A stretch of DNA of 64,000 bases, taken from assembly GCA_944322355.1 (NCBI GenBank), contig CALUOT010000005.1, forward strand, positions 1 through 64,000. The letters are read 5' to 3'. The notes under the pieces were generated by a model, which was not told the origin of the DNA, did no database searches, and saw only the letters and a program-made list of their open reading frames with translations. Origin of the DNA: an uncultured Bacteroides sp. (GTDB lineage: Bacteria; Bacteroidota; Bacteroidia; Bacteroidales; Bacteroidaceae). Shown piece after piece: positions 19,118 to 28,131 of this stretch (positions within the stretch are counted from its first letter, which is position 1; each line of letters begins with the position of its first letter). The translations under genes were made by a program, and so were the position numbers.

Positions 19118-19182
19118 ACGGATAAAATTTAGTTTCCTATAACAAATGTACGGAAAATAAACGGATAATGAAAGCGGGCAAC

Positions 19183-19212
19183 TTGTTTTTTCAAGGGGAT
19201 TGTCCTATCTTT
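19183..19212 (+). promoter_or_regulatory. Promoter of AAA-ATPase-like gene 1
   Basis: TTG followed by a spacer of about 20 bp and TATCTTTG (19205-19212) matches the Bacteroides promoter. The block from AACTT through TTTTTTCAA and GGAT to TATCTTTG is also present upstream of the paralogous gene at 41.1 kb, so the promoter is conserved between paralogues. Confidence 0.75.
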
Positions 19213-19240
19213 GTCTGTTGTAAATCAATATCTACCCATT

Positions 19241-20974
19241 ATGCAAGCAGCTATTACTATTCCTTATGCCATTGCGGACTTCGCCATCTTGCGCGAGAAA
19301 GGTTATTATTACGTAGACAAGACATCCTATATCCCCCTATTGGAACGATATAGCGCTCCCGTCTTTCTCCGTCCCCGCCGTTTTGGAAAGAGTTTATTTG
19401 TTTCCACTTTAGCTTATTATTATGATATTAATGAAGCGGTACGTTTTGAGAGTCTTTTCGGAGGTACTTACATAGGTAACCATCCTACGGGCGAACAAAA
19501 CAAATACATGGTATTGCGCATGGACTTTTCCAAATTAGTAGTGGCTGATAACCTGAAAGATTTGGAGAAGAATTTCAACCGAATAATATGCCCCCTTATG
19601 AAATCCTTTGTAGAAGGCAAAACGCGCTATACCCGTTTTTTTGAAGGTTTTGACTTCACTGACAGAGAGAATGCTTCCAATATGTTGAGTGAAATACTTG
19701 CATGGGTAGACGGACAGGGCCTTCCTTCGCTTTATATTCTTATTGACGAGTACGACAACTTCACCAACCAGCTGTTGACTTCGTTCAAGGATCCGTTGTA
19801 TGAAGAGGTCACTACGGGGGATAGCTTCCTGCGTACTTTCTTCAAAGTTATTAAGAGTGGCATTGGAGAGGGAAGTATTCGTACCTGTTTTTGTACGGGA
19901 GTATTGCCAGTAACTATGGATGATCTGACCAGTGGTTATAATATCGCTGAAATACTAACATTGGAACCGGAATTTGTTGGCATGTTGGGTTTCGACCATA
20001 AAGAAACGGCTACTTATTTACGTTATGTCATGCAGAAATACGATCAACAGAACAGTTCTTTTGAAGAACTTTGGAATCTTTTGTTGAATAACTATGATGG
20101 CTACCGCTTTTTGCCAAATGCTCAGCCTTTGTTTAATTCTACCATTTTAACGTATTTCTTTAAGAAATTTGCCGTAAACAAAGGTGAAATACCTGAAGAA
20201 TTGGTAGACGAGAACTTACGTACAGACATCAACTGGCTTCGCCGTTTGACTGTAACACAGGAGAATGCTAAAGAAATGTTGGATGCATTGATTATTGATA
20301 ATGAACTGAGCTATTCCCGTTCAGATCTTCGCAGCAAGTTTGATAAACGGAAGTTCTTCGATAAGCAGTTTTATCCTGTGAGCCTGTATTATTTAGGAAT
20401 GACTACACTGGTGAACAGCTACAAAATGCAGCTTCCCAACCTGACCATGCGTAGTGTTTACATGGACTATTACAACAACCTGTATCAGATTGTGGACAAT
20501 GCTCGCCGTTACGCGCCTGTTTTCGAGCAATTTACCCATGACCGTCATTTCGAATCTCTGGTAGAAAGCTATTTTAAAGATTATTTGGGTCAATTTCCCG
20601 CCCAGGTGTTCGATAAAATCAATGAGAACTTTATCCGTTGTTCTTTCTATGAACTGATGAGCCGTTATTTAAGTCAGTGTTATACGTTTGCCTTGGAAAT
20701 GAACTTGCCTTCAGGACGGGCGGATTTGGTATTGACCGGTATCCCAGGCACAGAGTTTCATAATGATTGCCGTATAGTAGAGTTCAAATACTTCAAGGCT
20801 AAGGAAAACACTATCGTAGAGAATACTTCTCTGCCATCTCCTGACGATACAGAGCAAGTGAATAATTATGCTCATGACATCAATATGCAATTTCCTAACT
20901 ACCGAACACGTACTTATGTCGTATATATCGCTGCGGGAAAGGTTTGCAAAGTATGGGAAACTACCCGTAAATAA
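19241..20974 (+). CDS. AAA-ATPase-like protein with C-terminal PD-(D/E)XK nuclease domain (paralogue 1)
   Basis: I use the ATG at 19241 (MQAAITIPYAIADF), giving 577 residues. An ATG at 19211 lies within the -7 box and cannot be transcribed. The N-terminal half matches the AAA-ATPase_like family: YYYVDKTSYI, the P-loop region FLRPRRFGKSLF and a Walker B-like ILIDEYDNF. The C-terminal region has the family PDDEXK_9-type core (GRADLVLTG followed by IVEFKY). Such genes are highly multiplied in Bacteroides and their function is unknown. It is followed by a terminator at 21002-21029 and lies inside the sus array. The paralogue at 41.2 kb has the same domain order. Confidence 0.85.
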   Translation: MQAAITIPYAIADFAILREKGYYYVDKTSYIPLLERYSAPVFLRPRRFGKSLFVSTLAYYYDINEAVRFESLFGGTYIGNHPTGEQNKYMVLRMDFSKLVVADNLKDLEKNFNRIICPLMKSFVEGKTRYTRFFEGFDFTDRENASNMLSEILAWVDGQGLPSLYILIDEYDNFTNQLLTSFKDPLYEEVTTGDSFLRTFFKVIKSGIGEGSIRTCFCTGVLPVTMDDLTSGYNIAEILTLEPEFVGMLGFDHKETATYLRYVMQKYDQQNSSFEELWNLLLNNYDGYRFLPNAQPLFNSTILTYFFKKFAVNKGEIPEELVDENLRTDINWLRRLTVTQENAKEMLDALIIDNELSYSRSDLRSKFDKRKFFDKQFYPVSLYYLGMTTLVNSYKMQLPNLTMRSVYMDYYNNLYQIVDNARRYAPVFEQFTHDRHFESLVESYFKDYLGQFPAQVFDKINENFIRCSFYELMSRYLSQCYTFALEMNLPSGRADLVLTGIPGTEFHNDCRIVEFKYFKAKENTIVENTSLPSPDDTEQVNNYAHDINMQFPNYRTRTYVVYIAAGKVCKVWETTRK

Positions 20975-21001
20975 AACAAATATAATTGACAAATATCATG
21001 A

Positions 21002-21029
21002 TTCGTTCCCCAACCGGAACGATTTTTTT
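21002..21029 (+). terminator. Terminator after AAA-ATPase-like gene 1
   Basis: TCGTTCC and GGAACGA form a 7-bp stem with a 6-nt loop, followed by seven T residues. It would also shield silent cassette 2 from read-through. Confidence 0.8.
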
Positions 21030-21337
21030 ATCTCCTTTTTTATGAAGGTTATGAAAGAGATATGCTTTATTGAAAAAAACTTTAATAAGTGCGGGTATCA
21101 CGACGGTAGCACATCGGAGAACTCCCCACTTTATTAGTTGGCTAATAATCAAGCAACTGAACTCCATTTCGGGTAGAAAATGGGTAGAAAACCAAAGTGG
21201 GACACCTGGCTTCTACGCCCTTCCTGCCCGTTTATCCTTCTTAACACCAAGTTCCACCCCGTTTCATAAACCACTAACAATAAACAACTTATCAAAAATT
21301 AAGTTCCGCGAAAACTTTAATAATCACTTATGTAGGT
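21030..21337. other. Gene-free stretch before silent cassette 2
   Basis: It holds the silent-cassette leader (21146-21300) and most of the recombination site. Nothing recognisable lies in 21030-21145, and I see no promoter pointing into susC2. Confidence 0.6.
21146..21300 (+). promoter_or_regulatory. Conserved silent-cassette leader, copy 2
   Basis: This non-coding block of about 155 bp precedes the site. It starts TAATCAAGCAACT and is shared with the leader at 35254-35408, and from 21169 with the leader at 27931. GGTAGAAAA occurs at 21172 and 21183, 11 bp apart (one helical turn), with TTCTAC in the opposite sense further on. An ACCAAGTTCC copy and the dyad AACTTA/TAAGTT lie near its right edge. 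I propose recombinase arm-binding sites. No promoter is visible. Confidence 0.65.
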
Positions 21338-21367
21338 ATGGAAGAGCAGAAGGTGACTATCAAACCG
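21301..21367 (+). repeat. Recombination site, silent copy 2
   Basis: It matches the expressed-gene site in inverted orientation with several mismatches (AAAACTTTAAT for AATACTCTGAT, ACT for ACC, one G to A). It is the most diverged of the three silent sites. The frame continues as SSAKTLIITYVGMEEQK. Confidence 0.75.
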
Positions 21368-24306
21368 AATGTAGAGGTTTATCTAAGGCCCGATGCGGAG
21401 ATTTTGGATGAAGTGGTAGTAGTAGCATACGGCACACAGAAAAGAGCATCTATTACGGGTGCTGTATCTTCAGTAAGTAATGAAGCCATAGAAAAACGTC
21501 CAGTAACAAACGTTACCAGTGCCCTTGAAGGTACGACCACTGGTGTACAGATTAACAGTACGTATGGTGAACCGGGTAACAGTTCGAACAGTATCCGTAT
21601 CCGTGGTTTCGGCTCTATTAATGGTACGAACGAACCGCTGATCGTAGTGGACGGTGTCCCTTACGAAGGTAGCCTGAACGAAATCAACAGCAATGATATC
21701 GAGTCGATGTCAGTGTTGAAGGATGCTTCTTCAGCTGCTCTTTATGGCAACAAGGCTGCCAACGGTGTCATTCTTATCACGACTCGTCGAGGTACAAGCA
21801 ACAAGTTGGGCGTCCGTTTGGACATCCGCCAAGGTATCTATACCCGTGGTATTCCCGAGTATGACCGACTAGGTATTAATGACTGGATGGAGACTATGTG
21901 GAAGGGCTATCAACGTTATTACATGATAGATGAAGAAATGGATGCCACATCAGCTGCCGCAGCCGTAAATCAAACATTGATGGCCAACGTCATCAAAGCC
22001 AATATCTTTGATAAGGGAAATACGGAACTGTTCGATGCCAACGGAAAATTCCTCGGAAACGTATTGCCCGGGTATACGGATTTGGATTGGAATGACGCTT
22101 TGGAGCGCAATGGCTACCGTCAGGAATACAACCTGAGTGCAGATGCTGCCGGAGATAAATACGATTTGTTTGCCTCTGCTTCTTACTTGAATGAGAAAGG
22201 TTATGTCATCAGTTCGGATTTCGAACGTTTTTCCGGTCGTTTGAAAGCCAATTTCTCACCGAACAAATGGTTCAAGAGCGGTATCAACATGTCTGCCAGT
22301 TCTTCGGAGGGCAATTATGCCAATGAAGCAAGCGGAACTTACTATATTAATCCGTTCTATGCAGCCCGCATGATGGCTCCGGTTTATCCTTACTATCAGC
22401 ACAATGCAGATGGCAGTATCGTGATGGACGAGAACGGTAATCCGACCTACAACTTGGGACAGCAATACTTGTCCAACCGTCACATTGTGTATGAATTGGA
22501 AAACGATATCAATCGTACATATAATACAACCATGCAAGGGCAGATTTATGCCACGATTTCTTTCCTGCACGATTTCCAGTTTACGGCAAAAGGTAACCTG
22601 TTCACTTCGAACATGAAGCAGAAGAATTATAACAATCCTGTCTGCGGTGACGGTGCCGGCAATAACGGTCGTCTGACACAATACTACCAGCGTGTAAAAG
22701 ACTACACTTTGTCGCAAGAGTTGTTCTGGGCACATCAGTTCAATGACCACAGTGTGGATGTTTTGCTGGCTCATGAAGCCCGTAACTATTATGTAGGACT
22801 GGACTATACTGCCAAAACCAATATGAAAATGACCGGTAATAATACCGAGTTGTCTAATTTCTCAGAGACTACTTATAGCGAAGGGGCCACTACGGAATAT
22901 GCCACAGAGAGTTATCTGGCCCGTGCCCGCTATAACTATAGGGAGAAATACTACTTTGACGCTTCATTCCGTCGTGACGGTTCTTCACGTTTCCATCCAG
23001 ACCATCGTTGGGGTAACTTCTGGTCGGTCGGCGGTAGCTGGATGATTTCGGAAGAAAACTTCATGGATGGTGTAAAGTGGGTAGATGACTTAAAGTTGCG
23101 TGCCTCTTATGGTGAAGTGGGTAACGATGCCGGTGTGGATTACTATGCTTACATGGCATTGTATAACTCGGATGTCAACAACGGCTTGGGCGCTTACTAT
23201 AAGAATCAGCTGATGAATGAAAGCCTGAAATGGGAAACGACTTCTTCGTTTGACATTGCAGTGGAAGCTCGTTTGTTCGACCGCTGGAATGTATCTATTG
23301 ACTATTTTGACAAGCGTTCGCGCGACTTGCTGTTCAATGTGTACAATCCGTTGTCTGCTGGAGCTACCGATTTATGGGCATTGGCGATGCAGATGCAACT
23401 GCCATGTCGAGCACGGCACGGAACATTGGTTCGGTATCCAATCGAGGTATTGAGTTTGCCACTGACGTGGACATTATCCGCAATAATGACTGGAACTGGA
23501 ATGTAGGTTTCAACCTGACGTGGCTGAAGAACGAAATCATCGAGTTGCCGGACGGTGAAGACATTCTGAACGGTATACAACAGTTCTCGGAAGGACACAG
23601 CATTTACGAGTTCTATACTTATCAGTATGCCGGTGTAGACCAAATGAACGGGCGTGCCCTTTACGAGATTGACCCAGGCCAAATTGAAAATGCCCAAGCA
23701 AACGGTTACTACGTCAACATTAACGGGCAGGATTATACTTATAATACTACATACGCCCGTAAGGATTGGAGCGGTACGGCACTGCCCACCGTATATGGTA
23801 GTATTTCTACGGCTTTAAGCTATAAAGGAGTAACGCTCTCCATCCTGGGTACCTATTCGTTGGGCGGTAAGACATACGACAGTACGTATGCTGCATTGAT
23901 GAGTACGGGTGTGGCAAGTCCCGGAGCATTGCATACAGACGTATTGAACACCTGGCAAGGAGTGCCCGACGGCATGACTGAGACATCTCCCAATCGTATT
24001 GACCCGAATGCCATTCCTCGCTTCGACCTTTCTTCGCAGGATTCTTACTCGCAAGGTACCTCTGACCGTTGGTTGCAGAATTCTTCTTACTTTGTCCTGA
24101 AGAATATTAACTTAAGCTACAACCTTCCTAAACGTTGTGTAGCTAAAATGGGACTGAACGGACTGAGTATTTACGGTAGTATCGAGAATGCATTTACGAT
24201 TACTTCATTGAAAGGTATGAACCCGCAATACAGCTTCAACGGAGGTATGGACAACACGTTCGTTACGGCTCGCGTTTATACCCTCGGTTTGAATTTAAAA
24301 TTCTAA
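21338..24306 (+). pseudogene. Silent susC, cassette 2: N-terminally truncated and frameshifted
   Basis: The first ATG encodes the M of TYVGMEEQK, which is residue 80 in the expressed SusC, so promoter, signal peptide and most of the regulatory-like domain are missing. In-frame codons extend back to SSAKTL and then a stop. The plug and barrel follow normally to about 23372. There the frame breaks: the first frame reads TDLWALAMQ, while the -1-base-corrected frame continues MGIGDADATAMSSTARN to the normal end LGLNLKF at 24306. One missing base near 23372-23375 explains it. With the frame restored and the fixed N-terminus added, the receptor would have about 1068 residues, like the expressed 1066. 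A sequencing error is an alternative. Confidence 0.85.
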
Positions 24307-24342
24307 TTCTAATTCTAACAGACATCTATAAAGAAAGAATTT

Positions 24343-25980
24343 ATGAAACATATCGCAAAATATATGGCAATGGGAGTTTTGGGCGCATCATTAATGCTCA
24401 GCTCCTGTAGTGACAGCTGGTTGGACAAGACACCTACGGGATCTGCTTCGGCCGGCGAGGTGAACGGCAATGTAGACAACATCAAGCAGGCTATCAACGG
24501 CATCTGCAAACTAATGACCATGCAGCATGCCTACTACGGGCAAGGTTTCAATGGTGAAGGTACCATTATGATGATGTATGCCGACTATATGGGAGAGGAC
24601 TTTTATTTTCCAGTCTTTGCTCCGGGTTGGGCACCCATGATGAATGGTACAATGAATGACCGTAATACGTCTATTTACGATTCTTATCCATGGTATTATT
24701 ACTACACAATAGTAGGAAACGCAAATACTGTTCTGGCCAACATTGATGCAGCTGAAGGGTCTGAATCAGAACTTGGCTTCCTTAAAGCCTCCGCATTAAC
24801 ATTCCGGGCTTTCGCTTTCTCACAACTTGTACAATTCTATTGTGACAGTTGGGCGAACAGCAACAACGGAGCGAATGACGGCATTGTGCTCCGTTTGGAC
24901 GAATCGACAGGCGATATGCCGCTTTCTACGCTGGCGGAAAGTTATGCGCAAATTTATGCAGATTTGGATGAAGCGATTTCATTGTTCCAAGCATCAGGAT
25001 TGACCCGTAACGATATGTTTGTGACTTCATCCAACGAAGTACAGTGTTTCCCTGATCTCAATGTAGCCTACGCTGTTTATGCACGTGCCGCGCTGAATCG
25101 TCAGGACTATACCAAAGCCGGAGAAATGGCCGCATTGGCACGTGAGGGCTATCCACTGATGTCTAATGCCGATTATCGGGCCGGTTTCTGCAATCCGACA
25201 TCCGAATGGATATTCGGTTCGTATAACGATGCTGCCGAAACGATGTATTATTGGAGTTTTCAAGTGACCATGGCCTATAACGGCTATTATTCGTCCGTTG
25301 GTTATAATGTGGCAGCTAGCCGTGAACTGATAGAGGCTATTCCTGATACCGACATCCGCAAAGGACTGTTCCTGCACTCGGGCACATTTCTGGAGGAAGG
25401 ACAACAGGTTGAGGATGTTGTCGAGACTCTATACGGGAGCTTCAATTTGGATACAGATGCCGGATATGCCGCCGCTATTAAGGCTAACAACTATGCCGCA
25501 TCGGTTTGTACTTATACGCCTTCGCAAACCATCGAGCCTTATGGCGCTTTGAAGTTTGCCGCTACGGGTATGCCGGGCGTTGGTGATGTGCCATTTATAC
25601 GTTCTTCCGAAATGCTCTTGATTGAAGCGGAAGCCGCCTATCAGACCGGGGATGAAGCCGGTGCGCGCAGTGCCTTGATGGAGTTGAATGCAACCAGTGG
25701 TCGTGACGTGGCTTACACCTGCACGAAGAGCGGTGAAGACTTATGGAATGAAATCATCCTGTACCGTCGTCTTGAACTTTGGGGTGAAGGCCATAGTTGG
25801 TTCGACTGCAAGCGTTGGGGACGCCCGGTTGTGCGTAAAGGCATTACGGAAGGCGGTAATTTCCATGCAGCCATCGCTGGCACGTATGGTGCCGATGCTG
25901 GTTCTTCCTTCTGGAAATGGGTATTGCCATCCAGAGAAACGGATTACAATAGTGCCATTGGAATGCCTGCTGTAGAATAA
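24343..25980 (+). CDS. SusD/RagB-family lipoprotein, cassette 2 (silent)
   Basis: The protein has 545 residues, with a lipoprotein signal ending at C22 (LMLSSC). The gene is intact, unlike its susC partner. SusD features include PFIRSSEMLLIEAEAAYQTGD and RRLELWGEGHSWFDCKRWG near the C-terminus. It starts 36 bp after the susC2 end and is followed by a terminator. No lipoprotein gene follows, so this cassette has two genes while the other three have three. Confidence 0.93.
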   Translation: MKHIAKYMAMGVLGASLMLSSCSDSWLDKTPTGSASAGEVNGNVDNIKQAINGICKLMTMQHAYYGQGFNGEGTIMMMYADYMGEDFYFPVFAPGWAPMMNGTMNDRNTSIYDSYPWYYYYTIVGNANTVLANIDAAEGSESELGFLKASALTFRAFAFSQLVQFYCDSWANSNNGANDGIVLRLDESTGDMPLSTLAESYAQIYADLDEAISLFQASGLTRNDMFVTSSNEVQCFPDLNVAYAVYARAALNRQDYTKAGEMAALAREGYPLMSNADYRAGFCNPTSEWIFGSYNDAAETMYYWSFQVTMAYNGYYSSVGYNVAASRELIEAIPDTDIRKGLFLHSGTFLEEGQQVEDVVETLYGSFNLDTDAGYAAAIKANNYAASVCTYTPSQTIEPYGALKFAATGMPGVGDVPFIRSSEMLLIEAEAAYQTGDEAGARSALMELNATSGRDVAYTCTKSGEDLWNEIILYRRLELWGEGHSWFDCKRWGRPVVRKGITEGGNFHAAIAGTYGADAGSSFWKWVLPSRETDYNSAIGMPAVE

Positions 25981-26003
25981 AATTAAGGGCTTTAATTTGA
26001 TAG

Positions 26004-26047
26004 ACCGGATGAATAGGATAAAAGAAATCCATTCATCCGGTTTATTA
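26004..26047 (+). terminator. Terminator of cassette 2
   Basis: ACCGGATGAAT pairs with ATTCATCCGGT (11 bp, loop of 16) and is followed by TTATTATT. It separates susD2 from the hip operon. Confidence 0.75.
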
Positions 26048-26172
26048 TTGGTCAAAGTTCCTCTTATCAGTCATTTGCCTGTGAAAAGTTCATTTTCTGA
26101 TTCGTTACTTACCTTTCTTTGGGGGCAGAACATTATACCCGATATGATATATTCTTTGAAATTTTCATATAA

Positions 26173-26235
26173 TTTATACCCAAAAGGGTGTAAATTTGGA
26201 ATAAATAGTTATATTTGTACCCTAAAGGGTATAAT
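26173..26235 (+). promoter_or_regulatory. hip operon promoter with two operators
   Basis: Two similar dyads, TTTATACCC-AAAA-GGGTGTAAA (26173-26194) and TTTGTACCC-TAAA-GGGTATAAT (26214-26235), lie 41 bp apart. The second overlaps the -7 box TATATTTG (26210-26217). This is the usual arrangement for autorepression by an Xre/HipB-type antitoxin. Confidence 0.85.
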
Positions 26236-26236
26236 T

Positions 26237-26452
26237 ATGGAGCAGACAACATTATCCAGGTTTGTAAAGGCCATGCGTAAGCAATATAACCTTACGCAAG
26301 TGGAACTGTCAGAGAAGTCGGGCGTAGGCTTGCGCTTTGTCCGTGAACTGGAGCAAGGCAAGCAGACGCTTCGGGTGGACAAAGTGAATCAGATACTGAA
26401 CTTGTTTGGAAAAGAGGTAGGTGCTATACCTATTGAGAAGGAGGAAAAATGA
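26237..26452 (+). CDS. hipB: HipB-type Xre-family antitoxin/repressor
   Basis: The protein has 71 residues from the ATG just after the second operator. An in-frame open stretch runs further upstream but crosses the promoter, so it is not coding. A helix-turn-helix occupies about residues 7-62: MRKQYNLTQVELSEKSGVG and FVRELEQGKQTLRVDKV. It should bind the two TACCC/GGGTA operators and repress the operon. Its stop overlaps the hipS start by 4 bp (ATGA). Confidence 0.93.
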   Translation: MEQTTLSRFVKAMRKQYNLTQVELSEKSGVGLRFVRELEQGKQTLRVDKVNQILNLFGKEVGAIPIEKEEK

Positions 26453-26787
26453 AAAAGGCGGCTGTTTTTTTACGTAACGTCAAAACGGGTGTCCTCACGG
26501 AGGATGCAGAGGGCTATACATTCGTGTATGATGCGGATTTCCTACATTCAGAGAATGCGGAAGCAATCAGCCTGACTATGCCTTTGAGCGACAAGCCATA
26601 TAATAGTAAAGTGCTTTTCCCGTTTTTTGATGGCCTGATTCCGGAAGGATGGTTGCTGGACATCGCTGAAAAAAACTGGAAGATTGATGCCCGTGACCGT
26701 ATGTCTTTACTCCTGGCCTGTTGCAGGGACTGTATCGGTGCGGTAGGTGTTGAACCCATCATCAAAGAGGAGGAACAGTATGGCTAA
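26449..26787 (+). CDS. hipS: HipS-like protein (separate HipA N-terminal subdomain)
   Basis: The protein has 112 residues. It matches the N-terminal subdomain of HipA kinases: the LTMPLSDKPY segment and the FFDGLIPEGWLLD motif are characteristic. In ordinary HipA it is fused to the kinase; here it is a separate gene between hipB and the kinase. This is the arrangement of the tripartite HipBST modules, in which HipS has been shown to be the antitoxin. The gene overlaps hipB by 4 bp and hipT by 8 bp, so all three should be translationally coupled. Confidence 0.88.
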   Translation: MKKAAVFLRNVKTGVLTEDAEGYTFVYDADFLHSENAEAISLTMPLSDKPYNSKVLFPFFDGLIPEGWLLDIAEKNWKIDARDRMSLLLACCRDCIGAVGVEPIIKEEEQYG

Positions 26788-27724
26788 ATGTTTGCATTGT
26801 TATAAAGAACTGGCGGAAGGCGAAAACGACTTTCACAAAAAATGCGCAAGGAAAATATTCGGTACACCCTATGTGCCCGAATTGCCTTATACGCGGAAGA
26901 ATCTGACGGATCTGGCCAAACAAGTAATACGCAGCCAGACTACATTGACCGGAGTACAAGCTAAGTTGTCGTTGGATATAAACAAAGGGGATAAAAGCGG
27001 GAACGAACGGTTTACCATCGTGGGATTGTGGGGACGTTACATATTGAAACCGCAGACCGACCGTTTTGCCAATCTGCCGGAAAATGAAGACCTGACCATG
27101 CACATGGCAGAGTTGGCCAAAATAAAAGTGGTTCCCCATAGTCTTATTCGCTTTGCGGATGGAGAGATCTGTTATATCACACGCCGTATAGACCGTACAG
27201 ACCAAGGTGAGAAATTGGCAATGGAAGACATGTGCCAACTTACGGAACGCCTGACCGAATATAAGTACAAGGGCTCGTACGAGCAGATAGCCAAGGCTAT
27301 TCAGAAATATTCGTCAGTCCCCAGGCTCGATTTGATTAATTACTGGGAACAAGTCGTTTTTTCTTGGATTACCGGCAATGCGGATATGCACTTAAAGAAT
27401 TTTTCGCTTTATAGCCAACAGCATGGAGCATACGTCCTCACTCCGGCATATGACATGCTCTCCACCGCTTTAGTCATGCCGGAAGATACGGAAGAATTGG
27501 CTTTGACGCTGAACGGGAAAAAACGGAAACTAAAGAAAACAGATTTCGTAACCTCCATGCAAGCTTTCGGACTAAGCGAAAAAGTCATAGGAAATATGTT
27601 CAATAAGTTTTTGAAAAATCAGGATAAATGGTTTGATTGCATTGACGCATCTTTCCTGCCAAGTGAACAGAAAAAGCTATATAAACAGATTATCCGGAAA
27701 AAACTAGATTTGTTAGCTGTATAG
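26780..27724 (+). CDS. hipT: HipT-like serine/threonine kinase toxin
   Basis: I use the ATG at 26780, preceded by the strong ribosome site GAGGAGG, giving 314 residues. The N-terminus carries C4, C7, H19 and C22, a small putative zinc-binding motif. The kinase core has the glycine-rich loop TTLTGVQAK (54-62), K90, catalytic GNADMHLKN (D202, N207) and metal-binding D225 in AYDML. HipT of E. coli phosphorylates tryptophanyl-tRNA synthetase, and its loop serines control activity; here those positions hold threonines (T55, T57). The target in this organism is unknown. The operon lies between silent cassettes 2 and 3. Confidence 0.88.
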   Translation: MAKCLHCYKELAEGENDFHKKCARKIFGTPYVPELPYTRKNLTDLAKQVIRSQTTLTGVQAKLSLDINKGDKSGNERFTIVGLWGRYILKPQTDRFANLPENEDLTMHMAELAKIKVVPHSLIRFADGEICYITRRIDRTDQGEKLAMEDMCQLTERLTEYKYKGSYEQIAKAIQKYSSVPRLDLINYWEQVVFSWITGNADMHLKNFSLYSQQHGAYVLTPAYDMLSTALVMPEDTEELALTLNGKKRKLKKTDFVTSMQAFGLSEKVIGNMFNKFLKNQDKWFDCIDASFLPSEQKKLYKQIIRKKLDLLAV

Positions 27725-28064
27725 GATGTAATATTGTTTACAAAATGTACAGGGGCTAGTCCAGGTTTTCCTAAAAAAGTCCTGTTTTTCCTCACTACAG
27801 CCTAGACTTCCCGTTTTCATCCGATAGCCAATAAAAGTACACCTCATTGACAGATGGGTAGAAAACCGGTAGAAAATCGCAGAACCATTTATCTGGATAA
27901 ATATCTGTATAACAAATAGATAATAATGATTTCGGGTAGAAAATGGGTAGAAAACCAAAGTGGGACACCTGGCTTCTACGCTCTTCCTGCCCGTTTATCC
28001 TTCTTAACACCAAGTTCCACCCCGTTTCATAAACCGCTAACAATAAACACCTTATCAAAACCTT
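27725..28064 (+). promoter_or_regulatory. Silent-cassette leader, copy 3, with doubled GGTAGAAAA repeats
   Basis: This gene-free stretch follows hipT. The conserved leader is 27931-28064. It contains GGTAGAAAA at 27935 and 27946, 11 bp apart. A second pair with the same 11-bp spacing lies 78 bp upstream at 27857 and 27868, so this copy has four. I see no promoter toward susC3. Nothing is recognised in 27725-27850. Confidence 0.6.
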
Positions 28065-28131
28065 AGTTCCGCGAATACTCTGATAATTACCTATGTAGGT
28101 ATGGAAGAACAGAAGGTGACTATCAAACCGA
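28065..28131 (+). repeat. Recombination site, silent copy 3
   Basis: It is an inverted match to the expressed-gene site from AGTTCCGCGAATACTCTGA onward, with three single-base differences (ATT for ATC, AAC for GAG at the third base level, ACT for GCT). The frame reads SSANTLIITYVGMEEQKVTIKPN. Confidence 0.8.
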
